A stretch of 64,000 nucleotides of DNA from Planctomycetota bacterium (GCA_020638635.1 JACKIE010000002.1:1-64000); one strand, 5' to 3'; positions 8,959-18,412 are shown, counted from the first letter of the stretch. The notes: generated by a model not told the origin, from the letters alone. Numbers and translations: made by a program.

Positions 8959-9793
8959 CCCCGACGACAGCTTCTCACTGACCGGCGCTGACGGTGCGAA
9001 GATCACCGGCGACATGTATCTGCCCGCCGCCGAGCAGCCGCCGCTGGTGATCGTGATCCCCGGCTTCAAAGGCTTCAAGAACTGGGGCTGCTTTCCCTGG
9101 CTGGGCCGCAGGCTGGCCGACGGCGGCCTGGCCGCGGCCGTGATCAACCTGTCCCACAACGGTGTAGGCGCCAACCCGGACACCTTCGAGCGCCTGGACC
9201 TGTTCGAGCGCGACACCTGGTCGAAGCGCGTGTTCGACATGCAGCAGGTGCTGTCGGCCGCGTTCAACAGCCTGCTGACCGAAAAGGCGCAGCCGAATCC
9301 CGGCCGCCTGGGCCTGCTGGGGCACAGCATGGGAGGCGGGCTGGCGCTGCTGATGGCCGCAAAAGACGTGCGCGTGCGCAGCCTGGTGACACTCGCGGGC
9401 GTGAATCGCGCCAATCGGCTGGATGCGGCCGACGTCGAGCGGGCCCTGAGCGCCCTCGGCCACGTGCCGATTGAGAACGCCCGCACCGGCCAGATCATGC
9501 GCATCGGGCGTGACTTTTTCGAGGAACTGAGGCGGCACCCCGAAGCCTTCGACCTTCACGCCGCGGCGAAAGCCATCACGATCCCCTGGCTGCTCGTGCA
9601 CGGATCGGCCGACGAGACAGTGCCGCTCGAGGAAGCCCACGACCTGCTGGAGTGTGCGGGCGAGAACGCCGGGCTGCTGACCATCGAAGACACCGGTCAC
9701 ACTTTCGATACGGGCCACCCGTTCAAAGGACCGACAACTGCCTTGGAACAGGCCGCGGACGCGGTTCTCTCGCACTTCCTGCGTACGCTGTAG
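8948..9793 (+). CDS. Alpha/beta hydrolase
   Basis: 281 residues, cytoplasmic, no signal peptide. The fold signature is plain: VIVIPGFKGFKNW (strand 3 and oxyanion loop), GHSMGGG nucleophile elbow at about residue 126-132, an acidic residue in HGSADETVPLEEA, and the catalytic histidine in EDTGHTFD. A serine esterase or dienelactone-hydrolase-like enzyme is likely; the substrate cannot be told from sequence. The start overlaps the end of scpB, so it is probably translated by coupling. Confidence 0.85.
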   Translation: MTSSPDDSFSLTGADGAKITGDMYLPAAEQPPLVIVIPGFKGFKNWGCFPWLGRRLADGGLAAAVINLSHNGVGANPDTFERLDLFERDTWSKRVFDMQQVLSAAFNSLLTEKAQPNPGRLGLLGHSMGGGLALLMAAKDVRVRSLVTLAGVNRANRLDAADVERALSALGHVPIENARTGQIMRIGRDFFEELRRHPEAFDLHAAAKAITIPWLLVHGSADETVPLEEAHDLLECAGENAGLLTIEDTGHTFDTGHPFKGPTTALEQAADAVLSHFLRTL

Positions 9794-9887
9794 TCCCTTC
9801 CCGAAAACATTCGGTTTGTGCACACTATGCACTTGTGGGGCTGACAGGCGGAGGTAGCTTTCCGCCCCAAAACGCCGAACGCAGAAC

Positions 9888-10244
9888 ATGATTCGCTTCT
9901 CATATGATGCCCCCGATGACCTGCAGTTGCCGTTCCGGCACTTCTCGCTGGAAGGCGACAACAAGCGGGGCTACGTCCTGCTGGGCTGGAACGACGAAGC
10001 AAGCGGCGAAGGCTTCGCGGACGAACTCGCCGACATGATGCTGCAGCAGTGGTTCGAAACACTGGGCGAGGCCCTGGATCACTGCGTCAACGAGTTCTGC
10101 ATCACACGAACCGACTGGCACGCGCCCACGGTGCAGCCGCCACAAGCGCAGTTCGATCGATCCGACCGCGGACGGCGCAAGGGCGAAAGCACGCTGCTGA
10201 ACCCCAACGCCGCGACCAAACCGGGCGACGCGCCCCAGAAATAA
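9888..10244 (+). CDS. Hypothetical protein, 118 residues
   Basis: A small soluble protein starting MIRFSYDAPDDLQLPF, acidic in the first 80 residues and polar, lysine/proline-rich at the end. The start is an ATG in a spacer of about 95 bp after the hydrolase, and it is followed by the membrane protein gene 50 bp later in the same direction. I do not recognise a family. No membrane segment or signal peptide is visible. Confidence 0.6.
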   Translation: MIRFSYDAPDDLQLPFRHFSLEGDNKRGYVLLGWNDEASGEGFADELADMMLQQWFETLGEALDHCVNEFCITRTDWHAPTVQPPQAQFDRSDRGRRKGESTLLNPNAATKPGDAPQK

Positions 10245-10294
10245 AACCTTGCATCCCCTTTTGAGCGCCACCGTGCCCGCTAGATTGGCGCGCC

Positions 10295-10993
10295 ATGGCG
10301 GCCAATCCCTGGATTCTCACCCTGCACCTGATCAGCCTGTTCTTCTGGCCTGGACAGTTGCTTGTGATGACACGCCTGCTGGGCTTTCACGTGCAGCAGC
10401 CCTCCGAGTTGCAGCAACGTCTGTCGCCCCTTGAGAAGCGTATGTGGCTGATGGCCGGTGCGCCCGGGGCGCTGCTGGTTCTGGTGACTGGCCTGCTGAT
10501 GCTGCACGGCGTTGGCAGCGACGCCTTCAACAATCCCGGCGAGGCGCTGCGCAATTACCTGAAGCCGCGCACGCCCGATGGTGCACCTACGTTCTGGTAC
10601 ATCACTTTTCACATCAAGCTGGTGTCCTTCACGCTGCTGGCCCTGACGGAAGCCTGGGTCGGCGCGCAGATTTTCCGCCTGGCGCGCGGCGAGCAACCGA
10701 AACGCGCATGGCCCCTGGCCACGCTGTTGGGCCTGATGGCCGCGCTGTTCGGTAACACCGTGGTGTGGCTGGTGCTGGCGGGCCTGGGCGTCGGGCCGGC
10801 GTCCCGCTTCATCGGTTATGGCGCGGCGCTGGTCAGCTTTGGCGCCGGCATGTTCGGCGGTCGCAAGCTTGGTTTGGCCGACTCACGCGCCAAGTATTCG
10901 CTGGTGCACGGTCTGGTGGCGGCGCTGCTGCTGCTGATCGTGATCCTGGTAATCGCGCGCCCGTTGGCCTACGCGGGGCACACCCTGGAGTAA
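10295..10993 (+). CDS. Multi-pass membrane protein (HemJ/CopD-like, tentative)
   Basis: 232 residues with five or so hydrophobic helices (first LHLISLFFWPGQLLVMTRLL; last LVAALLLLIVILVIARPLAY). The layout of an N-terminal helix with His and Trp, EKRMWLMAGAPGALLVLVTGLLML, then a helix beginning YITFHIKLVSFTLLAL recalls HemJ/CopD-type haem-pathway or copper membrane proteins, where similar His residues bind haem. The match is by eye and weak. The gene is convergent with the Tim44-like gene, only 5 bp from its stop. Confidence 0.6.
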   Translation: MAANPWILTLHLISLFFWPGQLLVMTRLLGFHVQQPSELQQRLSPLEKRMWLMAGAPGALLVLVTGLLMLHGVGSDAFNNPGEALRNYLKPRTPDGAPTFWYITFHIKLVSFTLLALTEAWVGAQIFRLARGEQPKRAWPLATLLGLMAALFGNTVVWLVLAGLGVGPASRFIGYGAALVSFGAGMFGGRKLGLADSRAKYSLVHGLVAALLLLIVILVIARPLAYAGHTLE

Positions 10994-10998
10994 AGCGT

Positions 10999-12519
10999 TC
11001 ATCCCACGTAGTCTTCGTCCTGGGTGATGATGGCCAGCACCCAGTCGAAGTCTCCGCTGATCACCTTGCTGTTGCAGTATTCGCAGATGCCCGCGCGGTT
11101 GACCCGGTCCAGCGGTGCGCCGCAGCTGGGGCAGTTCGCCGGGTCTCCGGCCTCCGCGTGCTGGCGGTCGGAGCGGCGGATCATCGTCCAGTATTCGCTG
11201 AAGCGCCGCACCTTGTCTTTGCTCCCCGAGATCAGCCCGCCGGTCTTGTCCAGCTGGTACTCTTTCATCGAGGCGAAGATCCGCACCGTGATGGCATCGA
11301 ACCAGGCGTCGTGCTCGATCCGCGCGACCTCCAGCCGCTCGATGATCACGTCCTGCACGACTTCGCGCACGCCGCTTTCCCGGTAGCGCGCCATCCAGTA
11401 GCGCACCGTGTCGAACAGGGTGTCTGTCACGAACGGCCGCATGCGCGGCTCGTCCTGGTCGGTCCAGGCCTGCTGCAACTCGTTAAAGATGAACGAGCAG
11501 CGCTTGTTGAAGGCATGCCAATGGAAGGCCGGGTCGCGCATGGCCAGCGAGCGCTTCTGGGCTGCAAGGTCGGGCGCGTAGATGGTGGGGTCGCCGGTGC
11601 CGACTTCAACCCCGCCCTTGTGGCCGATCGGCGGGCCCACGCGCTCGCGGCGCAGGGTCTCGATGCGCCGCACCTGCCAGTCCATCTGGCCGCCGCCGGT
11701 GACGCTGCCGCAACTGGGGCAACGGCCGTCAATGCCTGGTTCTTCAGGCGAGCCGCAGTTGGGGCAGCCCAGGGCCAGCACTTTCTCGGGCGGCTGGGTG
11801 ATGGCCGACTTGGGGCGCATGAAGGTGAAGCGCTGCTCCAGGAAGAAGCGCGAAGGCGCGCCGCCGGCGGTCTCCACGACGTTGGAGCGGTAGTTCACCA
11901 CGATCTGGATGCTGTCCTGGGTCAGCCCCACGCGCTGGAGTTCCAGGGCGCCCACGATCACTTCGCTGACACGGGTGTTGGACTGCTTCACCTGCTCGCG
12001 GATCTGAGGCGCCAGGTAGGGGGCCACCGCGAACTCGCCGCCGCGGCGACCCAGGCCGCCGCGCGACTCATGGAACTTCACGTACACCAGCCGGGCGAAA
12101 TCCAGGAACAGTACGCGCGAGAAGTTGGGGTCGAACTGCAGGATCTGGTTCACGCCCTGGGCCTGGCGGCGCTGGGCGTTGTGGCTGTGCAGGATGCGGC
12201 CCTGCTGGTCCAGGTGCTGCTGCAAGTTCTTCCGATGTTTGGCGCGCCAGATGAACCCCGCCACCACACCAACCAGCAGCAGGATGGCGAAGAACTTGCC
12301 CACGGGACCCGAGTCCCAGAGCAGCAGGAACAGGCGTATCAGCAGGTAGATCAGCGCGCCGATGCCGTCTCCACCACCGCCTCCTCCTCCTCCGCCACGG
12401 CTGCCGCCGCCGCTGTAACCGCCGCCTCCGCCGAAGCGCGCCTCGAGCTCATGGGCGAAGATGCCCGCCAGCAGCGGCAGCAGAAGCAGGAACCAGAAGT
12501 ACAGGCGACTTCGACGCAT
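10999..12519 (-). CDS. Membrane protein with Tim44-like domains and zinc ribbons
   Basis: 506 residues from the ATG at 12519, just 14 bp after the upstream gene's stop. Order: N-terminal hydrophobic segment (LYFWFLLLLPLLAGIFA), a long glycine tract (about residues 30-50, Gly/Ser/Arg), a second and third hydrophobic stretch (FFAILLLVGVVAGFIW), a Tim44-like region (DPNFSRVLFLDFARLVYVKF), a four-Cys zinc ribbon (CPNCG and CPSCG), a second Tim44-like block (MRPFVTDTLFDTVRYWMARY) and a C-terminal CPSCGAPLD plus CEYCNS ribbon. Bacterial Tim44-like proteins share the Gly-rich N terminus, but the two ribbons are an extra. It likely acts at the inner membrane with the TPM protein encoded before it. 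Function unknown. Confidence 0.75.
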   Translation of the reverse strand: MRRSRLYFWFLLLLPLLAGIFAHELEARFGGGGGYSGGGSRGGGGGGGGGDGIGALIYLLIRLFLLLWDSGPVGKFFAILLLVGVVAGFIWRAKHRKNLQQHLDQQGRILHSHNAQRRQAQGVNQILQFDPNFSRVLFLDFARLVYVKFHESRGGLGRRGGEFAVAPYLAPQIREQVKQSNTRVSEVIVGALELQRVGLTQDSIQIVVNYRSNVVETAGGAPSRFFLEQRFTFMRPKSAITQPPEKVLALGCPNCGSPEEPGIDGRCPSCGSVTGGGQMDWQVRRIETLRRERVGPPIGHKGGVEVGTGDPTIYAPDLAAQKRSLAMRDPAFHWHAFNKRCSFIFNELQQAWTDQDEPRMRPFVTDTLFDTVRYWMARYRESGVREVVQDVIIERLEVARIEHDAWFDAITVRIFASMKEYQLDKTGGLISGSKDKVRRFSEYWTMIRRSDRQHAEAGDPANCPSCGAPLDRVNRAGICEYCNSKVISGDFDWVLAIITQDEDYVG

Positions 12520-12533
12520 CTTCAATACGGTCC

Positions 12534-13109
12534 TTACGGCAGGCGGATTTGCGGTCTGTCCGGCAGCTCGTTCCGGTCGTCGGGCAGGATCGGGAAGCGT
12601 TCCTTGCAGCAATCCCCAAGCTTGCGGATCGCGTCGCACACCAGCTCGACTGCGTCGCCTTCGACGGCGTTGGCCAGCGCGCCGCCGATCTCACCCAGCT
12701 TTGCCTCGTGCAGAACGCGCTGGATGCCAATATCCGGCATCAGCTTCAATTCGCCCTCCAGCACGCTGATGTACAGCAGCACCGCGTTGCGGTCCCTGGT
12801 CAGGCACACGTTCTCCTGGCTGAACGTCGCGTGCGCGGCCGTCTCGACTGCCGACTTCATGGCCCAGCGCGGAATCAGCAGCCGCCGCAGAGGATCGAGG
12901 CGAGAGGCCAGCCAGGCCAGCAGCCCGCCGACGGCGGAGGCTTCCAGCAGCATCAACAGGGCGTCCGGGGTGACGTCCAGCGCGAGCGAGTTCAGCCAGT
13001 ACAGTCCGACGAACAGCATCACGGCCGCCGCGGCGCCGGCGCGCAGGGCGCGGCCCTCGTAGCGGCTGGAGGCCGGGGCCAGCACCACGATGAACTCGCA
13101 GCTCGTCAA
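12534..13109 (-). CDS. TPM-domain membrane protein
   Basis: The visible 191 residues carry the TPM (TLP18.3/Psb32/MOLO-1) domain: EFIVVLAPASSRYEGRALRAG, two hydrophobic helices, then TFSQENVCLTRDRNAVLLYI and MPDIGIQRV. The call starts at a TTG (13109), but codons upstream read AEASLDAIEQAIADAEKL, which is the usual TPM N-terminal helix. That frame is open up to a TGA at 13197-13199 and contains no ATG, GTG or other TTG start. The true start is probably a rare codon between 13179 and 13193. It is followed 14 bp later by the Tim44-like gene, so the two form an operon. Role unknown; TPM proteins are often linked to membrane-protein quality control or repair. Confidence 0.7.
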   Translation of the reverse strand: MTSCEFIVVLAPASSRYEGRALRAGAAAAVMLFVGLYWLNSLALDVTPDALLMLLEASAVGGLLAWLASRLDPLRRLLIPRWAMKSAVETAAHATFSQENVCLTRDRNAVLLYISVLEGELKLMPDIGIQRVLHEAKLGEIGGALANAVEGDAVELVCDAIRKLGDCCKERFPILPDDRNELPDRPQIRLP

Positions 13110-13354
13110 CTTCTCGGCGTCGGCGATGGCCTGCTCGATGGCGTCCAGCGACGCTTCGGCAAGCAGTACACGGTTGCGCAGTGCCTTGGCGATGGCTCAC
13201 CCCCGCAAGCAGACTAGGAACGACGTTGAACTGGGGAATCTACAAAACCATCCCTTGTGTGTAACGCAGATCGATGGCTCGAAACCCGGGGCGAAGCATT
13301 GCAATCCTGCGGCCATTGCCCATAGTCCGCGCTTCGTTATCTCGCGGGGAGTGC

Positions 13355-14086
13355 ATGGCGCGCAGTGAACCGGAGCCTTTCCATTTCCAGCCCGGCCGCA
13401 TCCTGGCCGGCAAGTACGTGGTAGCCGAGTTCCTGGGCGGCGGCTGGGAAGGCGAGGCCTACCTGGTGCATGAGCGCTCGACGGGGTTCCCGCGCGTGGC
13501 GAAGTTCTACTACCCCGAGCGCAACGAGAAGGGCAAGTCACTGAAGGAGTACGTGAAGCGGCTTGAGAAGCTGTCCGACCTCGGCTGCGTGATCCGCTAC
13601 ATGCACAGCGACAGCATCCGCTTCCGCGGCGAAAAGCTGGACTTCATGGTCAGCACGCGCGCTCCGGGAAAGCAGCTCAGTTATTACATCAAGAAGCGGG
13701 GCCGCCGCCTGCAGCCCCTGGAGGCGCTGCTGATCCTTGAACAGATCGCGATCGGTCTCGAGGCCATCCACGCCCAGGGCATGTACCACGGCGACGTGCA
13801 CGAAGACAACGTGATGGTGCGCCGCATGGGCATCCACTATGACGTGCGCTTCCTTGATTTCCTGCACCTGGGGCCCACCACGCTCAAGCGCAAGCGCGAC
13901 GACGTGTTCGAGATGCTGATGCTGCTGCGCGACATGACCGGCGGAACCGCGCGCTATGCGAAGCAACCCGAACTCATCAAGCGGCTGGTGAAGGGCGGCA
14001 AGCGCAGCCTGGTGCTGAAGGAGTTCCCCACGGCCCTGCGCGTGCGCCAGTTCTTGGCAAACCGCGACGCGCCGGACTTCATCTAG
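13355..14086 (+). CDS. Divergent protein-kinase-fold protein
   Basis: 243 residues from an ATG with GGGGAG 5 nt upstream; the frame extends further upstream without coding character. It has a kinase fold with altered motifs: glycine loop LGGGWEGEAYLV, lysine in RVAKFYYP, catalytic loop HGDVHEDNVMV in place of HRDxKxxN, and FLDFLHLG in place of DFG. HGDxHxxN is usual in aminoglycoside/ABC1/RIO-like kinases, so Asp and Asn are kept and phosphotransfer is possible. The domain stops early, without a full C-lobe. It is convergent with a large membrane kinase (5 bp apart) and near FHA and sigma genes. Confidence 0.75.
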   Translation: MARSEPEPFHFQPGRILAGKYVVAEFLGGGWEGEAYLVHERSTGFPRVAKFYYPERNEKGKSLKEYVKRLEKLSDLGCVIRYMHSDSIRFRGEKLDFMVSTRAPGKQLSYYIKKRGRRLQPLEALLILEQIAIGLEAIHAQGMYHGDVHEDNVMVRRMGIHYDVRFLDFLHLGPTTLKRKRDDVFEMLMLLRDMTGGTARYAKQPELIKRLVKGGKRSLVLKEFPTALRVRQFLANRDAPDFI

Positions 14087-14091
14087 GCCGC

Positions 14092-16392
14092 CTACTTTTC
14101 GCTGCGGGTTACGCCGGGTGTGTTCGATTCAGGGCGGGACTTGCTCGGCTCGCCGAACGGCACCGTGGCGCGGTACTCGCGTCCGGGGTAGATGGCGCGC
14201 AGGTGTATCTGTTCGCCGCCCTTCTCGTGCTCGATGGTGAACACGATGATGAAGGCGGGAGTGTGCCCTTCATCGGCGAAGCGCGCGCCGATTTCGCGGT
14301 GCAGCGCCAGCTTGTCGCTGATGGCTGTGATGGTGCCGCGCAGCTTGTCGAGCTCGCTCTCGGTCCAGGTGGTGGTAGGCAGGTTCTGGCGGGTTGATTC
14401 AAGCTCAAACTCCAGCTCGATCCCATCCGCCAGCTTGCGGTCGGCCTCGTCCGGGTCCACGCTCAGGAACACGATTTCGCGCTGACCAAATACCGCGCCG
14501 GGCTTGCTCAAGCCCCGCTTGCGCAGGTCAGCAAGGATCGCGGTTTCCCACTCGCGGCTGATGTCGTCCACACCTTTTACCAGCGCGGGCAGCAACTCCA
14601 CCCGTGAAATGGGCTCGCGATAGTTCACGCTCTCCGTGCGCACGCCGTTATCCAGGGCTCGGTCGATCTCTTCGTACACCGGGCGCAGCTCCGCCGCTTC
14701 GCCGGGCAGGCGGTCGCGCAACCTGTCGTCGGCGACGTGATCCTGGTTCAGCCTGTGTTCCTGCACCTTCGCGCCGGCGCCAAATGCCATCAGCGTAATG
14801 AAGCCGACACCGGCCAGCACGAGCACCACCGTTGCGGCCGTGCGCAGCCATGAACCCCGGCGCGGGGGCGCGTAGGCGGGCGCGCTATACCAGGCGCCGT
14901 AGCCGCCGGGGGCGGCGGCCAGGCGCTCGCGATACTCAGTGTTGGCCACCGGCGCCTGCGGCTGCAGGTGGGCCGGGACGGGCATGCCCTTGAAGCTGGG
15001 CAGGTCCGCGGGCTTCACGCCTTCAAGCTGGCCCTGGGCCGCGGCCCAGCACAGGAAGTCCACGTCCGTCAGCATGGCGCGGGCGTTCTCGTAGCGCTGG
15101 TGCATGCCCGTCATGGCGCGGTTCACCACCCACTGCGTGGCCATCGGCACTTCGCGCGGCAGGCGGGAAAGCGCGCCGCTGGTTGGGAACTCGCCGCTGA
15201 GCGCGAAGAACAGCACCGCGCCGATGCTGTAAACGTCGAACTTGGCGGCGTCCACTTCGCGCACTTCGCGGCCTTCCAGCGCCAGCTTCACCATTTCGGG
15301 GTCGCGGAAGTACTCGGTGCCGTGGGTCGTGAGCTGGCTCATGCTGCCGAGCGGCGTCATCAGGCCGATGTCCACCAGGTAGATCCGCTCGCCGTTGATG
15401 ATCAGATTGTCGGGCTTGATGTCCTTGTGGAACACGCCGGCTTCGTGGTACTGGGCGATGATCTGCAGCAGTTGATGCACATAGCCCAGGCTGACGCGGT
15501 AATGCGCGTTCAGCCCGCCGTTCTCGCGCGACTGCTTGATGTTCCGCAGCACGCCGCCGGTCAGTGTCTCGCCGTGGTAGTAGGGCATCACGTACCAGAA
15601 GGCCGCGTCGCCCAGCTTGCTCTCGATGATCAGCCCCAGCTTCTGCGCCAGTTGCGCCGCCTGGCTTTCGCGCACGACGCTTTCCAGGTTGCCGCCCGCG
15701 CGCAGGTTGAAGTACTTGAGTACGTACAACTGGCCGGTTTCGCCCTCAGACGACTTGCGCACCACGTACAGCTTCGCGCTGCTGCCGCCGGGGGGCAGCT
15801 CGTCCACTACCACGTACTCTTCGGGAAAGTCGGCTGGTGCCTCGCTGTGGTCGTAGGCTTCGGTGGCGACGTAGCGGCGCCAGTCCTCGTTGGCCTTGTC
15901 GATGCGTTTCTCAAGGCTGCTGAACAGGCCGCCCAGGCCGAAGGTGCGGCTCCAGGCGCGCCCGACGCCCAGCAGCGCGCGCCCGGCGTTCTGCCAGTCC
16001 TTGGCGGCCTCGACGCCGAAGGCGCGGCGCTGGCCGCGCAGGCGCAGCATGCCCGGCGAGTTTTTGTGCAGGTACATGCTGCCCATCCACTCGCGCATCA
16101 GGCGGCCGAACCAGAAGGTGCTGCTGATACAGGCCTCGATGGTGTGGCGCACGAAGTTGACGGCATCGCCCAGGGACCAGATGGCGGCGATAACCAGGAA
16201 GATCGGCCAAAGGAAAAAGACGGCGATGATGAAGTGGATGACGTTGCCCAGGGTCAGCGGCGGCTTCTCGCCGGGCGGGGACATGCGCCAGTTGACGTGG
16301 GGGCCGCGGCGGCGGCGCGGGGGTGGCTCAACGCTTGCGTGAGTGCGCGCTTCGGCGCTGTCCATCTCCGCGACTGAGGTTCTGTCCCGCAT
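14092..16392 (-). CDS. Membrane Ser/Thr kinase-like protein with extracytoplasmic C-terminal domain
   Basis: 766 residues from the ATG at 16392; weaker GTG/TTG starts lie a little upstream. Order: basic Pro/Arg N terminus, a hydrophobic hairpin (FIIAVFFLWPIFLVIAAIW), a linker, the kinase domain (VLKYFNL lysine, MPYYHGETL hinge, HKDIKPDNLII catalytic loop, VDIGLMTPLG with DIG replacing DFG, FDVYSIGAVLFFALSG), a Pro-rich stretch, one transmembrane helix (AATVVLVLAGVGFITLMAF) and a ~200-residue outer domain with no known family. Catalytic Asp/Asn and the metal Asp are present, so it may be active. The gene is divergent from the FHA protein (178 bp between starts), a pairing that suggests phosphothreonine signalling across the membrane. 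Confidence 0.82.
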   Translation of the reverse strand: MRDRTSVAEMDSAEARTHASVEPPPRRRRGPHVNWRMSPPGEKPPLTLGNVIHFIIAVFFLWPIFLVIAAIWSLGDAVNFVRHTIEACISSTFWFGRLMREWMGSMYLHKNSPGMLRLRGQRRAFGVEAAKDWQNAGRALLGVGRAWSRTFGLGGLFSSLEKRIDKANEDWRRYVATEAYDHSEAPADFPEEYVVVDELPPGGSSAKLYVVRKSSEGETGQLYVLKYFNLRAGGNLESVVRESQAAQLAQKLGLIIESKLGDAAFWYVMPYYHGETLTGGVLRNIKQSRENGGLNAHYRVSLGYVHQLLQIIAQYHEAGVFHKDIKPDNLIINGERIYLVDIGLMTPLGSMSQLTTHGTEYFRDPEMVKLALEGREVREVDAAKFDVYSIGAVLFFALSGEFPTSGALSRLPREVPMATQWVVNRAMTGMHQRYENARAMLTDVDFLCWAAAQGQLEGVKPADLPSFKGMPVPAHLQPQAPVANTEYRERLAAAPGGYGAWYSAPAYAPPRRGSWLRTAATVVLVLAGVGFITLMAFGAGAKVQEHRLNQDHVADDRLRDRLPGEAAELRPVYEEIDRALDNGVRTESVNYREPISRVELLPALVKGVDDISREWETAILADLRKRGLSKPGAVFGQREIVFLSVDPDEADRKLADGIELEFELESTRQNLPTTTWTESELDKLRGTITAISDKLALHREIGARFADEGHTPAFIIVFTIEHEKGGEQIHLRAIYPGREYRATVPFGEPSKSRPESNTPGVTRSEK

Positions 16393-16570
16393 GGGTTTCG
16401 GCCCCCTCCAAATACGAACACCCGACACCAACCGGCTGCCCGTTATTGGGGACCGCCCTCACTTTCTTTCAGCCTACTTATTCAAGCCATTCTTGGGCAG
16501 TTTGGCGAGTTTATGGCACGGGAATCCGGGCCGGGCTCGCGCCCGGCGTGGCGCGGGATATGCTTGGGCC

Positions 16571-18406
16571 ATGAAAATCGAAATCCGCTCAGGCAGCGGC
16601 AGCCGAGTTTACGTTTCGCGCAGCGGCGCGGCCTACATCAGCGTGGGCGCAAGGCCCGAGAGCGACATCGTGCTGGAGGACCCGGCCGTCAGCCCCCTGC
16701 ACCTGAAGATCGAGCACTTTGTGGGCCGCTGGTCGTTCACCGACCAGATGTCCGACAGCGGCACGAAATTGAACGGCGAGAGCGCGTACTCAGGCGAACT
16801 GGCAAAAGGCGACAAGCTGACGCTCGGCGGCAGCACACTCACGGTCGTCAGCCTGGAGGATGAAACCGAGGCCGCCTCCAGCCCGAGTGCCGTGCCGGAT
16901 CGCAGCTGGCAGGAGCAGATCACCCATTCCGAGCCGCCCCTTTCAGCTGGCTACGAGCGCAGGCCCGAACCGAACTATGACGTCCGCGCCCAGGCCAGCT
17001 ACGGTGCGCAGGCCGCCCCGGCGCCCTACCAGAAGCCGGGTGCCTTCCAGCCCTCCGGCAGCCAACGGCCGCGCCAACCCGCGAAAGCGATCGCCGTAGC
17101 CGCCGCCTTGATGGTGGTTGCCGGGGTTGGAGTGGCCATGGCGTTCCTGGGTTCAGGCTCGAATGGGCCTGCTGGAACCCCACGGCCCGAAGTGCGCGTA
17201 AGGGAGAGTGTACCGGCGCGCGACGCGCAGCCGGCAGATCAGGCCCGATGCTCCGGCACAGGCGATACGGAGCCACGCACCAACACGCGCATGCCTGACG
17301 AAGTCGAAGACGAGATCAAGCGCCAGCTTGATGCGTTGGTGTCGCAAGCAGACACCCGCGTCGCCGACGACAAGCTTGCCGACTACGCCAAGCTGAAGGC
17401 GCGCGCGGGTGAGTACGGGCAGCATGGGCTGTCCTGGCCCCTGGAGCGCGTGCAGACCATCCTGCGCAACCAGCTGTTCGACGAGATCCAGCAGCGCTAC
17501 TCAAAGGACAACCTCGACATCTACCACCTGAAGGAAGAAAAGAAATTCGGCGAGGCACTGGATCGGCTGTACTCGCTGGACCGCTACCTGAAGCAGAGCG
17601 ACCTGCACAAGGAGCTGGCCAAGGTCAGCGACATGACCAGCTACGTCGAGCGCGAGCTGGAACTGCTGCCCGACGCCAACTTCTGGTACATCGGTGAATG
17701 CTTCGCCCGCGCCGACGAAGCCCTGCAGCGCGACGACTACGAAGCCGCGATCCTGGCCCTGAAGGAAGCGCGCGACAACGCGAGGCTCGAGCAGCGGCAA
17801 CGCACCGACGTCAGTACCGAGATCGCCGGCCTGGGAAACCTAGTGATCCGCCAGCGCAATGGCGACCTGCCGGCGGCACGCGCGGTGTTCGACAAGCGCA
17901 AGGACAAGCTACCCGCGGCGCCCGTGAGCGCGCTGCTGCCCAAGGGCGACAGCTCGGCCTACTCGGCCATGAACGCGCTCAAGAGAAGGCTGGAGGAAGC
18001 CTGGAAAAGCGGCGCGCTCGACCAGGCCGAGTGCGGATTCTTCGGTCGCAAGGCGCGCCTGCAGCCCAAGGGCGAGGACTGGCGCATGGAACTTGAGGTC
18101 ACGCGCGAGTTCGGGGCCACCGTCAGCTACACCTACCGCGCGCGCTACGCCCAGCACCAGTTGCCGCCGGGTACCATGATCTCGCTGTACGAGGCGCTGA
18201 ACCCCACGCGCGACGAGCTGCTGGCTATGCTGCTGATCTGCTTCAACGAAGGCCTGCTGGATGACGCGCCCCGCATCGCCTGCAAGCTGTGGAAGGCCGA
18301 CGAAAGCGTGAAGGCCGACCTCGACCAGCTGCTGGCCACCAAGCTGAAGATCGAAATCCCCGATGGCGGTTTCAAAGAGAAAGACGGCCGCCTGGTGGCG
18401 GAATAG
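16571..18406 (+). CDS. FHA-domain membrane protein
   Basis: 611 residues from the ATG at 16571 (MKIEIRSGSGSRVYVSRSG). The N-terminal 95 residues are an FHA domain, with the SVGARPESDIVL strand/loop, SPLHLKI (the S and H of the phosphothreonine site) and DSGTKLNGE. A low-complexity Pro/Tyr/Gln region is followed by one transmembrane helix (~residues 176-197, AIAVAAALMVVAGVGVAMAFL). The rest is a ~400-residue charged helical domain with repeated LxxA patterns that may be TPR-like. It would sense phosphothreonine on the cytoplasmic side and present a helical domain outside. It is divergent from the membrane kinase, and convergent with the sigma factor across an inverted repeat. Confidence 0.85.
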   Translation: MKIEIRSGSGSRVYVSRSGAAYISVGARPESDIVLEDPAVSPLHLKIEHFVGRWSFTDQMSDSGTKLNGESAYSGELAKGDKLTLGGSTLTVVSLEDETEAASSPSAVPDRSWQEQITHSEPPLSAGYERRPEPNYDVRAQASYGAQAAPAPYQKPGAFQPSGSQRPRQPAKAIAVAAALMVVAGVGVAMAFLGSGSNGPAGTPRPEVRVRESVPARDAQPADQARCSGTGDTEPRTNTRMPDEVEDEIKRQLDALVSQADTRVADDKLADYAKLKARAGEYGQHGLSWPLERVQTILRNQLFDEIQQRYSKDNLDIYHLKEEKKFGEALDRLYSLDRYLKQSDLHKELAKVSDMTSYVERELELLPDANFWYIGECFARADEALQRDDYEAAILALKEARDNARLEQRQRTDVSTEIAGLGNLVIRQRNGDLPAARAVFDKRKDKLPAAPVSALLPKGDSSAYSAMNALKRRLEEAWKSGALDQAECGFFGRKARLQPKGEDWRMELEVTREFGATVSYTYRARYAQHQLPPGTMISLYEALNPTRDELLAMLLICFNEGLLDDAPRIACKLWKADESVKADLDQLLATKLKIEIPDGGFKEKDGRLVAE

Positions 18407-18412
18407 AAGTGA

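Noticed and set aside
10765..13062. A 765-codon plus-strand open frame across the Tim44-like and TPM genes
   Set aside because: The product is compositionally odd, and the minus strand carries zinc ribbons, Tim44 and TPM motifs with good gene spacing.
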